Assembly (NCBI GenBank): GCA_030549495.1
Contig: JAUIRK010001044.1
Location: forward strand, 124,001 to 188,000
Direction: 5' to 3'
From: Nectonema munidae
Lineage: Eukaryota > Nematomorpha > Nectonematoida > Nectonematidae
Length of the DNA stretch: 64,000 nt
Shown: one piece after another, positions 21,891-32,773 of the stretch
Layout: every line of letters starts with the position of its first letter
How positions within the stretch are numbered: the stretch's first letter is position 1
The notes under the pieces: generated by a model
Seen by the model: only the letters and a program-made list of their open reading frames with translations
Told to the model about the DNA's origin: nothing
Databases searched by the model: none
Translations under genes and position numbers: made by a program

Positions 21891-22985
21891 AATAACGCTG
21901 TGACGCTGTGACACTACAAATGTTCACAATTATAAATGCACTACCATATTACCTATTATTAAATATGTTTTTTGGATGAGTGACGCTGCGTGACACTGAT
22001 TTATCCTATACTTCCTATACTTTATTGGAGGTTTGACGCTGTGACACTACAAATGTTCACAATTATAAAGGCACTGCTATATTACCTAATACTATCTATG
22101 TTTTTTGGATGAGTGACGCTGCGTGACACTGATTTATCCTATACTTCCTATACTTTATTGGAAGTGTGACGCTGTGACACTGCAAATGTTAACAATTATA
22201 AAGGCACTACCATATCCCCTATACATTATATATTTTTTTTTATAAAGTATCACTGTTTTCTAATACTATCTAATTTTTTAGCTGAGTGACGCTGTTTGAC
22301 ACTTATATAACCTATACTTTATTGGAGGTGTGACGCTGTGACATTGCAAATGTTATCAATTATAAAGGCACTACCATATATATATAATATATCCACTATA
22401 TGTTATATATTTTTTTTATAAAGTATCACTGTTTTCTCATACTATCTATGTTTTGGGCTGTGTGACGCTGTGTGACACTGATATATCATATACTTCCTAT
22501 ACTTTATTGGAGGTGTGACGGTGACACTACAAATGTTCACAATTATAAAGGCACTACCATATTACCTATTATTATCTATGTTTTTTGGATGAGTGACGCT
22601 GCGTGACACTGATTTATCCTATACTTCCTATATTTTATTGGAGGTGTGACGCTGTGACGCTACAAATGTTCACAATTATAAAGGCACTGCTATATTACCT
22701 AATACTATCTATGTTTTTTGGATGAGTGACGCTGCGTGACACTGATTTATCCTATACTTCCTATACTTTATTGGAGGTGTGACGCTGTGACGCTGTGACA
22801 CTACAAATGTTCACAATTATAAAAGCACTTCTATATTACCTAATACTATCTATGCTTTTTGGATAAGTGACGCTCCGTGACACTGATTTATCCTATACTT
22901 CCTATACTTTATTGGAGGTGTGACGCTGTGACACTGCAAGTATTTAGAATTATACAAGCAATAACGTATCCTGCAATTGTCAGTG
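21890..22985 (-). repeat. Sat-B array, inverted orientation, about 7 monomers
   Basis: The reverse complement of the 10174-12665 monomers: 'tattggaggtgtgacgctg' landmarks near 22023, 22156, 22319, 22504, 22636, 22779 and 22910. Two middle units carry an extra variable stretch ('tataaagtatcactgttttc') and are more diverged. The last unit decays toward 22985. Confidence 0.95.
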
Positions 22986-23860
22986 TAGGAATTGACATTT
23001 AATGATCGGATGAAATGTTTTTAAATATATTGACGTCAAATCAAATCAATTGAAACTAATGTGAAATTATATTATTAACTGCATAAATGTCAGTTTTTAA
23101 ACTAATCAATTAACTTGAAAATCGTTATTGACTAGTGCATAATTTTTATAGTGACAAACTTTGACACATATCCCATTCCAAAATGCTATACTTTAATATT
23201 GTGACATCATGACACCTTTCCAAATTTATGTAAAACAAAAATTCGTCGCTAGAGTGCATTTTACAGAAACCAGATAAACATGTAGTTACAAGAGGAATTT
23301 CTGGCCTCTTGACACAATTTTTATTATTCATTTAATTGAAATAAATTGTTTTATTAATCTGAAGAAAAGCATTCAAACTTATGAAAAAGATTAAAAAATT
23401 TAAATAATTTTTAAATCATGATTAAAAACATTTCAATGATTATGAAGAGAAAAAAACATTAAGTGAAAGAAAAAAAGACAAAAACCAATGAATCAATATA
23501 ATTAAATAAGAGAAGTAATGAATGAATATTCAAACAGCGATTTCGCCACCTTTTTGGTGCCAAAATGATCAAAAATGACATTTTTGTCAACAAAATGGAA
23601 AGTTTCATCATATGGTGTGACAGGGTTTTTGATTTAGAAAAAAAAGTCAAAAAGTTATGTCCCTAGCGCACATCCTTAAAATTTTGAGGGGGGAGGGGGC
23701 TTTTTTAAAAATTTATTATAAAAGAATTTTTGTCCAATGAACATACCACTATTATTACCCTACATTGTATTTGCATTGTAATCTCTCAATCTCACCACGA
23801 CTGCACAGATTTTATGAAGTAAAATTACCTTGTTTGTAATTCTGATTGCATCAACTTTCC
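22986..23860. other. AT-rich stretch without a supported gene
   Basis: Only short open frames occur (for example 61 codons on the minus strand ending at 23146), with no recognisable motif. A G run near 23690 is the only other feature. Confidence 0.5.
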
Positions 23861-24850
23861 AGCTCACTGGTTCTCAAACTGCAGTCTGCGGTGCCATGAA
23901 TAAGTTCCTTGGGGATCGAGAAGGGGACACTGAGTAAATTGTTTTTCGCAAAATATTGCACCCATGTTGGGTCATTTGCCATTTTTGCCAATAAATCACA
24001 TTTAAAAGGAATAAATAAGTTAGTCTTTGAATTGATTACTATTTTTTTCTTTTATTGCTTTTCAGGCCTAATTTGTAAATGTGCATTTTTCTTAATGGCT
24101 ACAAAAATGAAATATGACTGCATTAACATCTGATGGGGAAGAGGAACATACGTGTCCTTTGTATAAATAACATGGAATGTTTTTGCAAAATATTAAGTAT
24201 TGTTTGAAAAGTTTCAAAAAAATATCTGTTGTCAAAAAGTTCCATAACATAACAGAACAGTTGATATTACCTTGCTTCAAAAATGTATTGAATGTGCTAA
24301 GATTCAATCTCCATATCAAACGATACCGTTAGAAGGCTAATAGGAGAGGTGTCTAATGACATGTCAGACGTTGTTTTATTGATTCGGGATTCCATTTTCA
24401 ACTTTTTTTGCTCAAATTGATGAAACGATGAATGCTGCAAACTTATCTCAGCCTTGCGTTTACGTACAATATGTATATGACAAGAACCTGGTTGACAAAT
24501 TTTATTTTGCTAAACTCAGCAATAGAACAAATGCAAGAGAAACATTTGACAAAGTGATAAATTTTTTTTATAGCACATTGTATTAAGTCGGAATCTAGCT
24601 AAGCAAAAATCACCAGATGTAATTGGTACCCAGTGTGCCAAGCCATAAAACAATATCCGATGATTTGAAAAATCTTTTCAATGAAGTCATTAAAACAGTG
24701 TATTTTATTAAAGCAAATGTTTCAACTTTTGTTTGTTTTCAGATATGAAAAACTATTACTGCACTCAAACCGGAGGTGGCTTTCCAAAAGGAAAGTTTTG
24801 AAGCGATACTATGAAAAAAATGCAGCAATTTTTGCAAAGCAAACTAGACA

Positions 24851-26100
24851 ATTTAGGGTGGTCCAGAACGGAGGGTAAAATTTAATAGTGCACTGTTCCT
24901 TTCTCCACACCACTGATTGTTTTCGTGTTGCATTCTTCTCCTTGTGTGCAAAATTTCATCGCCCTTTTCAAGCGTTTCCAGAAGGAGTGGCCGACCATCA
25001 ACCAGCAAGGGTACACAGTGGCTGAGGATACCCTCTTCGAAGGACATCTGGAGCAGCTCCGCTCCCAGATGAAGGATTACCTGGCATCTGCCCTGGCTGA
25101 TCCAACGAAGTGTCCGCGCGAGGACTACTTCGAGTTCTTGCAGCTCGCAGCCCTGTTCCTCGGAGGGGGCACAACGACTCAACCATCGTTTCGTGCCCCT
25201 GGTGCCATCCACCACGCGAGGTGGATGTCAAAGGGCATCTACTGCCTCAAAATGTTCCTGTTCCGACACCAGTTCAAGACAACGAAACGAGAGGAGCGGA
25301 ATGTGACTGTCATGGCGCTGTTCATTGCCCTGGTGTATGTCCGCTTTTGGCACGAAGCTCCTCTGTCATCCCACGCCCCACACAACGACATCATGATGCT
25401 GACTGAACTCCAGAAGTACACAAACAAGATAAACGTCGCTGCAACCGCGAGCAATGCCCTCCAACGGCATCTCTGGTACTTGGCGGAAGACTTGGTCGGC
25501 TTTTCCCTATTTGACGACCGGGTTCCAGACAAGATGAAGGCTGACTGCGTGACACGGATGAAGACGGAAAATCCGATTGAAGATCACCCACGCCGGGCAA
25601 AAATCAAAGGCACACGGGACATCCGCCTTGATGCCTTCTTCACCAAAAGGTCGTATCGTGTTTTTGACGTCCTGAAGAAAGGCGGAGTCCAGAAAGCGAA
25701 GTAGGGCTTCCTGCAGATGGATCCTTTGACTTGGAAGGGCGACAAGCTGTACGAGGACTTTCAGGCCAGAGCCAAAAGCCTGAGAGTGGTGAACGACGCA
25801 GCTGAACGTGGAGTGGCCCTGGCAGAGACGTACAATGCGACGCTGACGAAGGAGGAGGATCAGGAGCAATTCATCTTCCGTCTCGTTCACTGAATTTCTC
25901 ATTCAGTCATCTCGTTCATCTCTATGGCCATTCCGACACCCTCAAAGACCAACCTGATGAAGAAAAAGTAAAAAATGGGGCGACCCCTAAATGATGAGAT
26001 AGAGAGACGAAATTTTGCATGTAATTCCTTTTCATGAAGTGTAATAAAATTAGCCCTGTGGAGAGAAAGAATTATCATTTTCAGTTTTTTGGACCACCCT
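24851..26100 (+). mobile_element. GC-rich hAT-like deletion derivative with 8-bp target duplication
   Basis: The inverted ends share AGGGTGGTCC (24855-24864) and ggaccaccct (26091-26100). The octamer actagaca flanks it at 24843-24850 and 26101-26108. The left end carries four extra bases (attt) outside the shared repeat. The 1,250-bp element sits inside a ZBED-type hAT relic. Its interior is visibly G+C-rich against an AT-rich background. It codes only for a C-terminal portion of a transposase (24925-25893), so it is internally deleted. Confidence 0.8.
24925..25893 (+). pseudogene. Divergent hAT-like transposase, C-terminal half, one in-frame stop
   Basis: An open frame of 259 codons (MLHSSPCVQNFIALFKRFQK...) contains the conserved segment PGAIHHARWMSKGIYCLKMF. 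Its RW-S core aligns with the TRWNS motif of hAT proteins and with SLHQARWISRAIYALIGFF in the relic at 38469. It ends at a TAG (25702-25704), but the same frame continues for 62 codons, with DFQARAKSLRVVNDAAERGV and ALAETYNATLTKEEDQEQFI, to a TGA at 25891-25893. Only this stop interrupts 322 codons, so the copy is young. The N-terminal DNA-binding and first catalytic parts are missing. Unlike the AT-rich relics of the same family nearby, it keeps a G+C-rich coding composition. Confidence 0.75.
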
Positions 26101-26405
26101 ACTAGACATGCATGTAGAATTTTCTGATGTCCGTTTTCTTATATTTCTATCATTTTTAGTGAACATCTTTGAATCAATGAATTCCCTCAACTTTGTTCTG
26201 CGAGGAAAAGATATCACAGTGCTTGATTGTAATATAAAATGACAACTTTTGAAATGAAGCTGGAATAATTGCATTTTTTAACAAATAAAATTTTGCCACA
26301 TTTTCGAACATTTGTTGATGAAAATAAGATTTTCATTAATAAAAATGTCCTGGAGGTCATAAAACACCGCGTAGCATGCCAAGAAATTTCTTTTTATTTT
26401 CTTAA

Positions 26406-26512
26406 CCCTTTCAGGCACAATGGGACACCAGTGTCCAAAAATCGTCTGCTTAATTTATATAAAAACTCATTGAGAAAGAAAGCAGACGATAAAAAACCCA
26501 TGCCTCAAAGGG
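26406..26512. mobile_element. Small palindromic MITE, piggyBac-like ends
   Basis: The ends are CCCTTTCAGGCA (26406-26417) and tgcctcaaaggg (26501-26512), inverted with one mismatch. TTAA precedes the left end (26402-26405) but is not preserved on the right. An inner inverted pair atcgtctgc / gcagacgat strengthens the hairpin. It shares the 'cagacgat' motif with the TTAA-flanked element at 40108-40236. It interrupts the C-terminal coding part of the ZBED-type hAT relic. Confidence 0.6.
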
Positions 26513-27325
26513 ATCTCGTTTATAACCTGGCCTTAGAAGACTTCTAAATTCAAGAACAGTTTATTGATTTGGTTAATGATTGAGCAAGTGCAAAACATGT
26601 TTTTCTGAAATATGGCATAACGATTTTTCTATAGAAATGGGAGAGTCCTATGCTTGCAAAGATTGTTCTGAAAGCTCTAATTCGATTTGCCACTACATAT
26701 GAGTGTGAGCAAGCATTTTTCTTGCTACTTGCCATTGAAACTAAATACCGAAACAGATTGGAAGTGAGTAATGATATGAAAATTGCATTGGCCAAAACAA
26801 AGTCAAATTTAGACAAACTGGTTTAGACAAAGCAGATGCCATCCATCCCATTGAGATTTGGAATGTTCAGACAATTTTTGAATAAACAACTGTGTTGATA
26901 TTTAATACAGTAGCTTATATGTTGATTTATTTTTTTTAAATGAGACCCAGAGCTATTAAAAAATTATAGTCAGACCGCTATGCCGAACTTTTTTTAGAAA
27001 GTTTGTGAACAACTCTTCAAGCTCAACAAGGGAACAAAATCATTTATATATGATAGATCACCACTCATCAGATGTATGTTAGTCTTTATCCCACCTTATT
27101 GCCATATACCAGTTATTGAAACGGATGATCACAGTCTATCTGTATAGTCTATTAGATATGCTTTACTCTAACCAAGTGAATATTTTTTACCATGACTAAA
27201 AATGATCTCTTTAGAGAGCTGAATTTTTGTTGAACCGATTCTATATTTGCTGTTCGAAGGTTAAACATGTCTTTGCTTTCTAAAGACCATAAGGAAAGTG
27301 TTGTATTAGAGGACTCATTGGTAAT

Positions 27326-27400
27326 ACAGTCAGACCTCATTTATCCAACAACAGATTATTCGACAACCCCACGATCCAATGCAATATTGATTAGGAGCTA
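27326..27400 (+). other. Tigger/mariner-like terminal sequence
   Basis: 'acagtcagacctcatttatcc' has the shape of a Tigger-type terminal repeat (CAGTCAGACCTC-TTATCC) preceded by TA. A weaker relative, 'atagtcagaccgctatgccg', is at 26970 in the same orientation. No inverted partner was found. The 26900-28100 interval shows no other feature that I can support. Confidence 0.35.
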
Positions 27401-28131
27401 AAAGATATTTCTCATCTCACTAATTGTCAACAAGCCTGGTTCATATCAAATGAATTGGTTAGGTGGATTCATTACTCTGTAATGAAGGGCATTGTTGCTT
27501 AAATTTAAAATTTTTAGCAACGAAATGTTACCAAGCTTGATTAGTAACACAGAAAAACAGAGAATTATCTTATATAATCTTCATATTCTACCCACACATA
27601 TATTCAGTCATAAAGTAAATTGTTTGAAAATTTATTCAGGATATGGGTCTATGAATTGACAAGTATGTAGCCGTGAATTTAAATTTGGGTATTTTAAATT
27701 GAAATTGAAGGTTTAAAATTTTTGGAAGAAATATTCTACAAACTTTAAATTTATATAAATTAGATGAAAATTATATGTACTAAGTTTTATTAACAAAAAT
27801 TTTAAGCAAAGTGAAAAACATTGCCAACTATTCTAAGAAATCTTGATAAAAAAAACTAAAACATTAAATAAAAAAAAATATCTAAGAATAAAGATGCTAT
27901 ATATTTGATTTCCAGAATAAAAGACTTGATTGTTTAAATTTGCGCGGCCCCACTACGGGAAGGGGGCAAAACTGATTTTAATAGGGTCGGGAATATAAGA
28001 AGGTGTATATATTTATATATTTCAAAGGAGTTTCTTCAGATGGGCAAAATAAATCCCTTGCTCCCATATCGACAGGCTTGGTTACAGTAATTAATAGGGA
28101 TAAACATTTTAAGCCTTAAATTATAGAGTTC

Positions 28132-28979
28132 TTATATAGATAGATATGTGCTATAAAAAATATTCGCCTCGCAGAAAAATGCATGGGCATTACTATAACA
28201 AAAAAGTGAGAAAATATATTTTAAATATTCATAAAAGACATTACTTTCTAAGTCACATCGATTTTTCCGTGTAACACCAGGGTACATATTAGGCCTATTT
28301 GTTTTCAATATAATCCAACTATTATTAGCTACTATATCCAAAAAATTAGTAAAGATTGCCATTTGGCTATCTTCTACATGCTTTATAACAGCTATAATCT
28401 CTTGATATTTTATTGAAAATGTGGACTCCTCCCTTATATTTATTATAATCTAAAATAATTTTAGGTTTTATTTTTTCGCCAAATTTTTGTGAGTTCTGAC
28501 TAGACGAAATATAGACCGGTTTGACGTTTTTTTCGAATGTTTCTCTAGTATGTAGATACTTAGTGAGGCATAATCTGTACAGAGAAACCTACTTTCATAA
28601 CCCGCTAATCTCAAACCCTTCAAATGATTAGGATGTAATAAAAAAGAAATAAACCTCCGGCTTTCACGAACTGTTCCGCAAATTGTAAGCGACTCACTTA
28701 GTCCAAACACATAAATCATGGGAGAAAAAATTTGTCCACGTAAATTCCACAACATTTTGATATGTTTTAAACGGACACTAATCATTTTACTATACTGAAT
28801 GACTTAAAATAATCTATGTTGCTCAACCCGGTTACATAAACTTCACTAGCAAATACAATAAAATTTCTTGAATCTACACAATGGTAAATTTTCATCCCAT
28901 ACCGGCATGGTTTGGAAGGATCATACACCTTTATGGGAGATCTTCCTTTATATTTTACTAGCTGCTCATTTATAGTCAT
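28132..28979 (-). pseudogene. piggyBac-type transposase relic
   Basis: The minus strand from 28979 reads MTINEQLVKYKGRSPIKVYD, then PSKPCRYGMKIYHCVDSRNF, the conserved piggyBac stretch containing a catalytic Asp. A second frame (28785-28468) carries ICGTVRESRRFISFLL, matching the piggyBac GT-RKNR-FIP block. A third (28362-28132) begins MAIFTNFLDIVANNSWIILK, the downstream Asn-containing helix. At least two frameshifts separate them, and both ends are missing. It resembles the plus-strand relic at 6409-8802 (IYDPKKPRHYGI versus VYDPSKPCRYGM; WPMAIFSNYLD versus MAIFTNFLD), so the two may be one family. Confidence 0.8.
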
Positions 28980-29094
28980 ATAATGAGTAGGAAGCTATTA
29001 TTTGTGACAGTTATTGAAAAATTCATTATGTAAATCTCGTATGGGAGCTAGTTTGTCTAAATAATCTCAAATTACTAGCTAGCTTTAAATGGCT

Positions 29095-29400
29095 TTTTGT
29101 CAAGTTTCATTTATTTTAATACAAAACATTACTACCGGATTCAGAATACTTAAAATAGGGTATATATGTGTCAAAATTTTGTATATTTAGATATAAAAAA
29201 ATAATGTGATGAATCGTCATATTCAAATCAATTTTTGGCAGATTTGATCGATTTTTATACAAAATAAACATCACCAATTTATTCAGCATATTTGAAAATT
29301 TTAAATATCGTTCAGAAAATAAACTCAATTTTGAGATTAATTGCCATTTCAAATAACTTTTTTGGCAATTTTGATTGATTTTAATCAAAAAATATCATCG
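29095..29400 (+). repeat. Two diverged Sat-A units
   Basis: 'gatgaatcgtcatattcaaa' and 'atttattcagcatatttgaa' mirror Sat-A landmarks ('gatgagctgtcatatgtaaa', 'gaattcagcatatttgaaaa') in the same order. About two units are present, clearly more diverged than the array at 400-1569, 27 kb away. Confidence 0.7.
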
Positions 29401-29648
29401 CCCAATTTGGATAAGGAGTCGTTCACAATTGACGTCAATCAATTATTGTCAAATTTTGCCCCCTCCCCCCTCCCCCTATTGTCAACCAATGTTTTACTTT
29501 ACCCCACCCCTCCCACTTTTAGTTGACATCAACTTTTAAGAAAAAATAGAAGATGAAAAATTTTTATTTTGTAGAAAATATTTGGTCAATTCTATCAAAA
29601 ATATTCAGCCCAAAACTATTTTCATCTTCATGTTTAACTTCTTCTTAC

Positions 29649-29948
29649 CTTTCATTTTCTAAAATTATTTGAGTTTGTGTGGGTTTAAAGATGCATAATG
29701 ATGAGTGCTTGTTTTTTTCTTTAATTGAACAAAAGTTCTTTAAACACTTCAAGCAACTGCGGCGTTCTATTAAAGTTCTTCCTTCGGCATCCAATTTTTG
29801 CAAAGAAGGGCAGAACTCATCGAAATATCTACTTAATCCAAGAATTTTCATAAAATGAGCTTGAAATAGTGAACCAAAATGACCGTTTATCATGTCTATA
29901 GTTAAGCCTTCTGTTGTTGAACTAGTTGGAACAAGAGGCGATAAAAAC
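29649..29948 (-). CDS. Possible internal exon, Cys/His zinc-finger-like protein of unknown family
   Basis: The minus strand has a pyrimidine-rich acceptor (GTTTTTAG, AG at 29950-29949) and a consensus donor (GAAAG|GTAAGA at 29649/29648). These bound an open stretch reading FLSPLVPTSSTTEGLTIDMI, later RYFDEFCPSLQKLDAEGR and CLKCLKNFCSIKEKNKHSSL followed by Cys. The C-x2-C...H-x4-C spacing could bind zinc. The open frame extends upstream past the proposed acceptor to about 30016, so the splice assignment is not certain. It may be a host exon or part of an unrecognised transposon. No neighbouring exon was found. Confidence 0.3.
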
Positions 29949-30084
29949 CTAAAAACAGAGTTAACAAAAATACAGGTAACAACTTTCGCTTGAAAATCTA
30001 AGCTTAATCTCACCAAATAAGCAAGAATGTGTTTTCAATACTCACTCTCTTTGTCTTATTGGTTGTTTAATAGAAAATGGACAA

Positions 30085-31700
30085 ATAAGACCTGATCCTG
30101 AAAGAACCAGGTCGCTTCGAGTGCTAAGGTTCCCGAAATACCGATTGAATTAGAAAGAGTTAAAGGTTTGTTCAGTTATTATTCCAAATAGATTAATTTT
30201 TTGAATTAATTAACCCGCTAATTTGTGCTAGTTAGAACAAATTGATGCTTTCAATGAAATAAAAAACAAGATTTTGAATTCTGTAATTTGGGCTATAGAT
30301 GGTAAGACTACTTTTGAAGTTAAAACAGACGCAAACAATTAAACCCTATCAGCGGTTCTCCATTAAGAAGGACGACCTGACGCCTTCTTTTCAAAGACTC
30401 GTTTAGGCAGTGAGAAGAAATATTCCATCATAGAGAAAGAAGCTCTCGCAATCATTGAGACCCTGAAACACTGGCGGCATTACCTAGTAGATAAAATTTT
30501 CATTCTGTCTCTTTTATGCTCAACCAAAAACAAACTAACAAAATCAAAAACGAGAAGATTTTAAGATGGAGACTCGAACTTTCCAGTTATTACTTTGACA
30601 TAGAACATAAATCCGGTAAGTTGAACGTTGCAGCAGGCGCTCTCTCTAGACTTTGTTCATGCCAATCATCCTGCCATCCAATTGAAAACCTCCGTTTTCT
30701 TCATTCAAAATTAGCTCTTCCTGAAGTCACGCGGTTGCCGAACTAAGAATTTATTATTTTTTTGTTGCAGAAGTCCGTATGTTCCAAATGTCCTGCGTGC
30801 TGTTGGATCAAGCCAAGATTCACAAAAATTGAAGAAACAATGATAAAGGCTACAAGGCCATAGGAGCGACTCAATTTGGACTTCAAAAGACCACTACCTA
30901 GTGCTAAGCATAATAAATGTGTTCTGGTGGTTGTCGACGAGTTTTCGCGTTTCCCTTTTGCCTTGCCTTGACATATCGTCTACGACTTTGATAAAGCAGT
31001 TAACCGATTTGTTTTCCGTATGTGGACTGCCAAATTACGTTCATTCTGATCGTGGAAGTTGATACATGAGTGAACAGTTTTGCAACTTCTTGAAATCGCA
31101 TAATGTTGTACCTAGTAGAACGACTCCTTAAAACCAGGCTGGAAATGGTCAGTCAGAGAGATTTGTGGAAACGATATGGAAATATATCCAACTAACTCTG
31201 AAATCTAGGAATTAAAATGTAGTCCACTGGGAAGATGCTATCCCCGAATCGTTACATTCTATCAAGACTTTAATTAATACTTCAACAAATGTTTCACCGC
31301 ATGATTTAATCTTTAAATTTTCTAGAAAAACTTCGATAGGAGCAGCTGTACCACAATGGCCCTTTTCTCCATGCAGAGGTTTACGGAAAATTGGTAAAAA
31401 CGCGAGATGTACTGGATGCAAATCATTTATATGCACACATAAGATATCCAAGATCCAGGGAAGATAGTCTAAAACACTCTGCTCTGGCTCCTAGTAGTGG
31501 TGACGTTTATTGGCAAGTAAATAGTGAAAAGCAGTTGGCACAAAATCTCAACTCTGATTGTTCTGAACAAGAAAAGCCAACTTCTGAAGATGTTATATGT
31601 ACCCTGAAGAACCGAATTATGATGATCACAGAAAGGAGGTGGAACAAAGTCATCAAAGCAGACAAAAAAGAGATGATCCAAAAAGAGCCCCCTTGGTGAT
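30085..31700 (+). mobile_element. Gypsy-type LTR retrotransposon fossil (pol fragment)
   Basis: Parts recognisable in order are the end of the reverse transcriptase with the RNase H region (roughly 30130-30700, including the characteristic GKLNVAAGALSRL stretch), then the integrase core and C-terminal region (roughly 30770-31700). No LTRs, gag or protease were seen, so it is a partial copy. It is badly broken, with well over ten disruptions, and looks old. Family assignment to Ty3/Gypsy rests on the RNase H-to-integrase order and the 'SR-L' linker motif. Confidence 0.75.
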
Positions 31701-31749
31701 TTCCTACATGCGGTTAATGTCATATTAGTACAATTACAAGTTATCAAAG

Positions 31750-32760
31750 TTTAATTTGTTTTTTTAAAAAAATATTAATGTATATATTTTTTTTTAATAA
31801 CTCCATAGTGGGTAGTCCTTTGGAGCCATTTCATTGATTTCTCCTCAAAATTTTAGTTTGTATATAATATAAAAATGATATAATTGCTATTTGGAGGCAT
31901 ATAAGTTAGTGTATTTTCAAAATTAATTACATTTTTCATTTCATTGTCTCATTTTTTTCCAATTTCTTCTTTTGGTTTTGTTTTATAAGATAAAATGAGA
32001 TTCTGTTTTATGTAAAAAGATAAAATGATATAAGTTTAACGAAACATCATGGCTGTTGTTTTTTGAGAAATGATGTGAATTTTTTAAAAAGAGATACTAG
32101 TTCTATAAAAAAAATATCATCGCAAAAACTGTAATAAATACGCTGTTATTTTGCACCAGTTGCCTTGTTCGTTGCATTTAAGATACCATGGTTTTATTTT
32201 TTTTAATGTTTTTTTTAATTTAACAAACTTTTAATATAAGTTAAAGTTTTTATATCTTGACAGCTATGTAAAGTTTTGTCAGTTTTCAAATACTCCAAAG
32301 AAAGCTACAAGCGTTTAAATTTTTCAGAGATAGCCAGAGTAGATGTTTGTTTACCTTTGAAAATAACCGCACCCTATTTGCATCGTTTTTCTTACACACG
32401 TTTTATCATCTTACATAATATATTTTGAACAGTTTCCTTTCTCATGAGTTATTTTTTATATGCGCATAAATAACACGAAATATTTAAAGTAAAAGTGTAA
32501 AGCATTCATAAATTTTACTTCTAAACTGTGTATTATTTAAGGAATACAAAAAAATTGAAGTTTATAGGCTTCGAACATTATATGGAAAAATGCGACCTTT
32601 ATTTGAATAAAAATTTTTCAAATTTTTTGGATATCTTTATTTTAGAATATATTTTCATAATATATTGTTTTATCAGAATGATTATAAGGTTAAATTCTAG
32701 GTACTTTTATTATTTTATTAAATTTTAAATAATTATTGAGAAAGAAAATATTTAGTTTGT
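31750..32760. other. AT-rich stretch without a recognised gene
   Basis: Long A/T runs and only short open frames. It ends at the left copy of the LINE target duplication (32761-32773). Confidence 0.5.
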
Positions 32761-32773
32761 TATATCCTTTATA
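32761..32773. repeat. LINE target-site duplication, left copy
   Basis: 'tatatcctttata' is repeated exactly at 37460-37472, just beyond the LINE 3' tail. Confidence 0.8.

Larger units (their letters stand above)
10174..22985 (-). mobile_element. Putative giant KDZ DNA transposon with satellite-built inverted ends
   Basis: The unit has Sat-B in forward orientation at 10174-12665 and in inverted orientation at 21890-22985. Between them are a DUF3987-like ATPase gene and a KDZ-type transposase gene, both on the minus strand, followed by 4.5 kb of other minisatellites (17380-21890). The left boundary cuts a hAT-like relic. A target-site duplication could not be identified because both outer satellite units are degenerate. 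The two ORFs are much better preserved than the surrounding relics, which suggests fairly recent activity. Alternative: a KDZ element of about 2.4-4.7 kb (12674 or 14886 to 17310) that landed in, or seeded, a larger satellite domain, since short Sat-B pieces also lie at 14886 and, inverted, at 17281. Confidence 0.55.
24330..26870 (+). pseudogene. ZBED/FAM200-like hAT transposase relic
   Basis: Before the insertion, VSNDMSDVVLLIRDSIFNFF (one frame) runs into AQIDETMNAANLSQPCVYVQ and YVYDKNLVDKFYFAKL (another frame). This is the segment in which FAM200/ZBED5 proteins read FALQLDEST..., so Asp and Glu of IDET fall at the catalytic position. After the insertion the C-terminal dimerisation region is readable across frames: YGITIFL, SPMLAKIVLKALIRFATTYE, CEQAFFLLLAIETKYRNRLE and VSNDMKIALAKTKSNLDKL, which match the FAM200 C-terminus motif by motif. 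Many frameshifts and stops are present. The gap between the two halves equals the nested element, showing that the insertion hit an existing copy. Confidence 0.75.
23868..26880 (+). mobile_element. ZBED/FAM200-type hAT relic carrying a nested insertion
   Basis: The left limit is tentative: 'cactggttctcaaactgcag' at 23868 resembles a hAT end. Transposase pieces in order run from about 24330 to 26870. Two later insertions sit inside it: the GC-rich hAT-like element (24851-26100) and a small MITE (26406-26512). The right end was not found. Confidence 0.55.

Noticed and set aside
10174-22985. Polinton/Maverick or other capsid-bearing element
   Set aside because: No polymerase B, retroviral-type integrase, protease or capsid-like genes were seen. 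The two genes fit a DNA transposon with a KDZ-type transposase.
23146-23331. 61-codon minus-strand frame as the missing N-terminus of the hAT-like relic at 9104
   Set aside because: Compared by eye with the N-terminus at 38469, only a short 'IPLV' agrees, which is not enough.
24998-25902. Several other frames overlapping the GC-rich transposase
   Set aside because: G+C-rich sequence opens all frames. Only the plus-strand frame from 24925 carries family motifs.
26967-27340. A complete Tigger-like element between the two CAGTC-type ends
   Set aside because: Both end-like strings point the same way, so they cannot be a pair of inverted ends.
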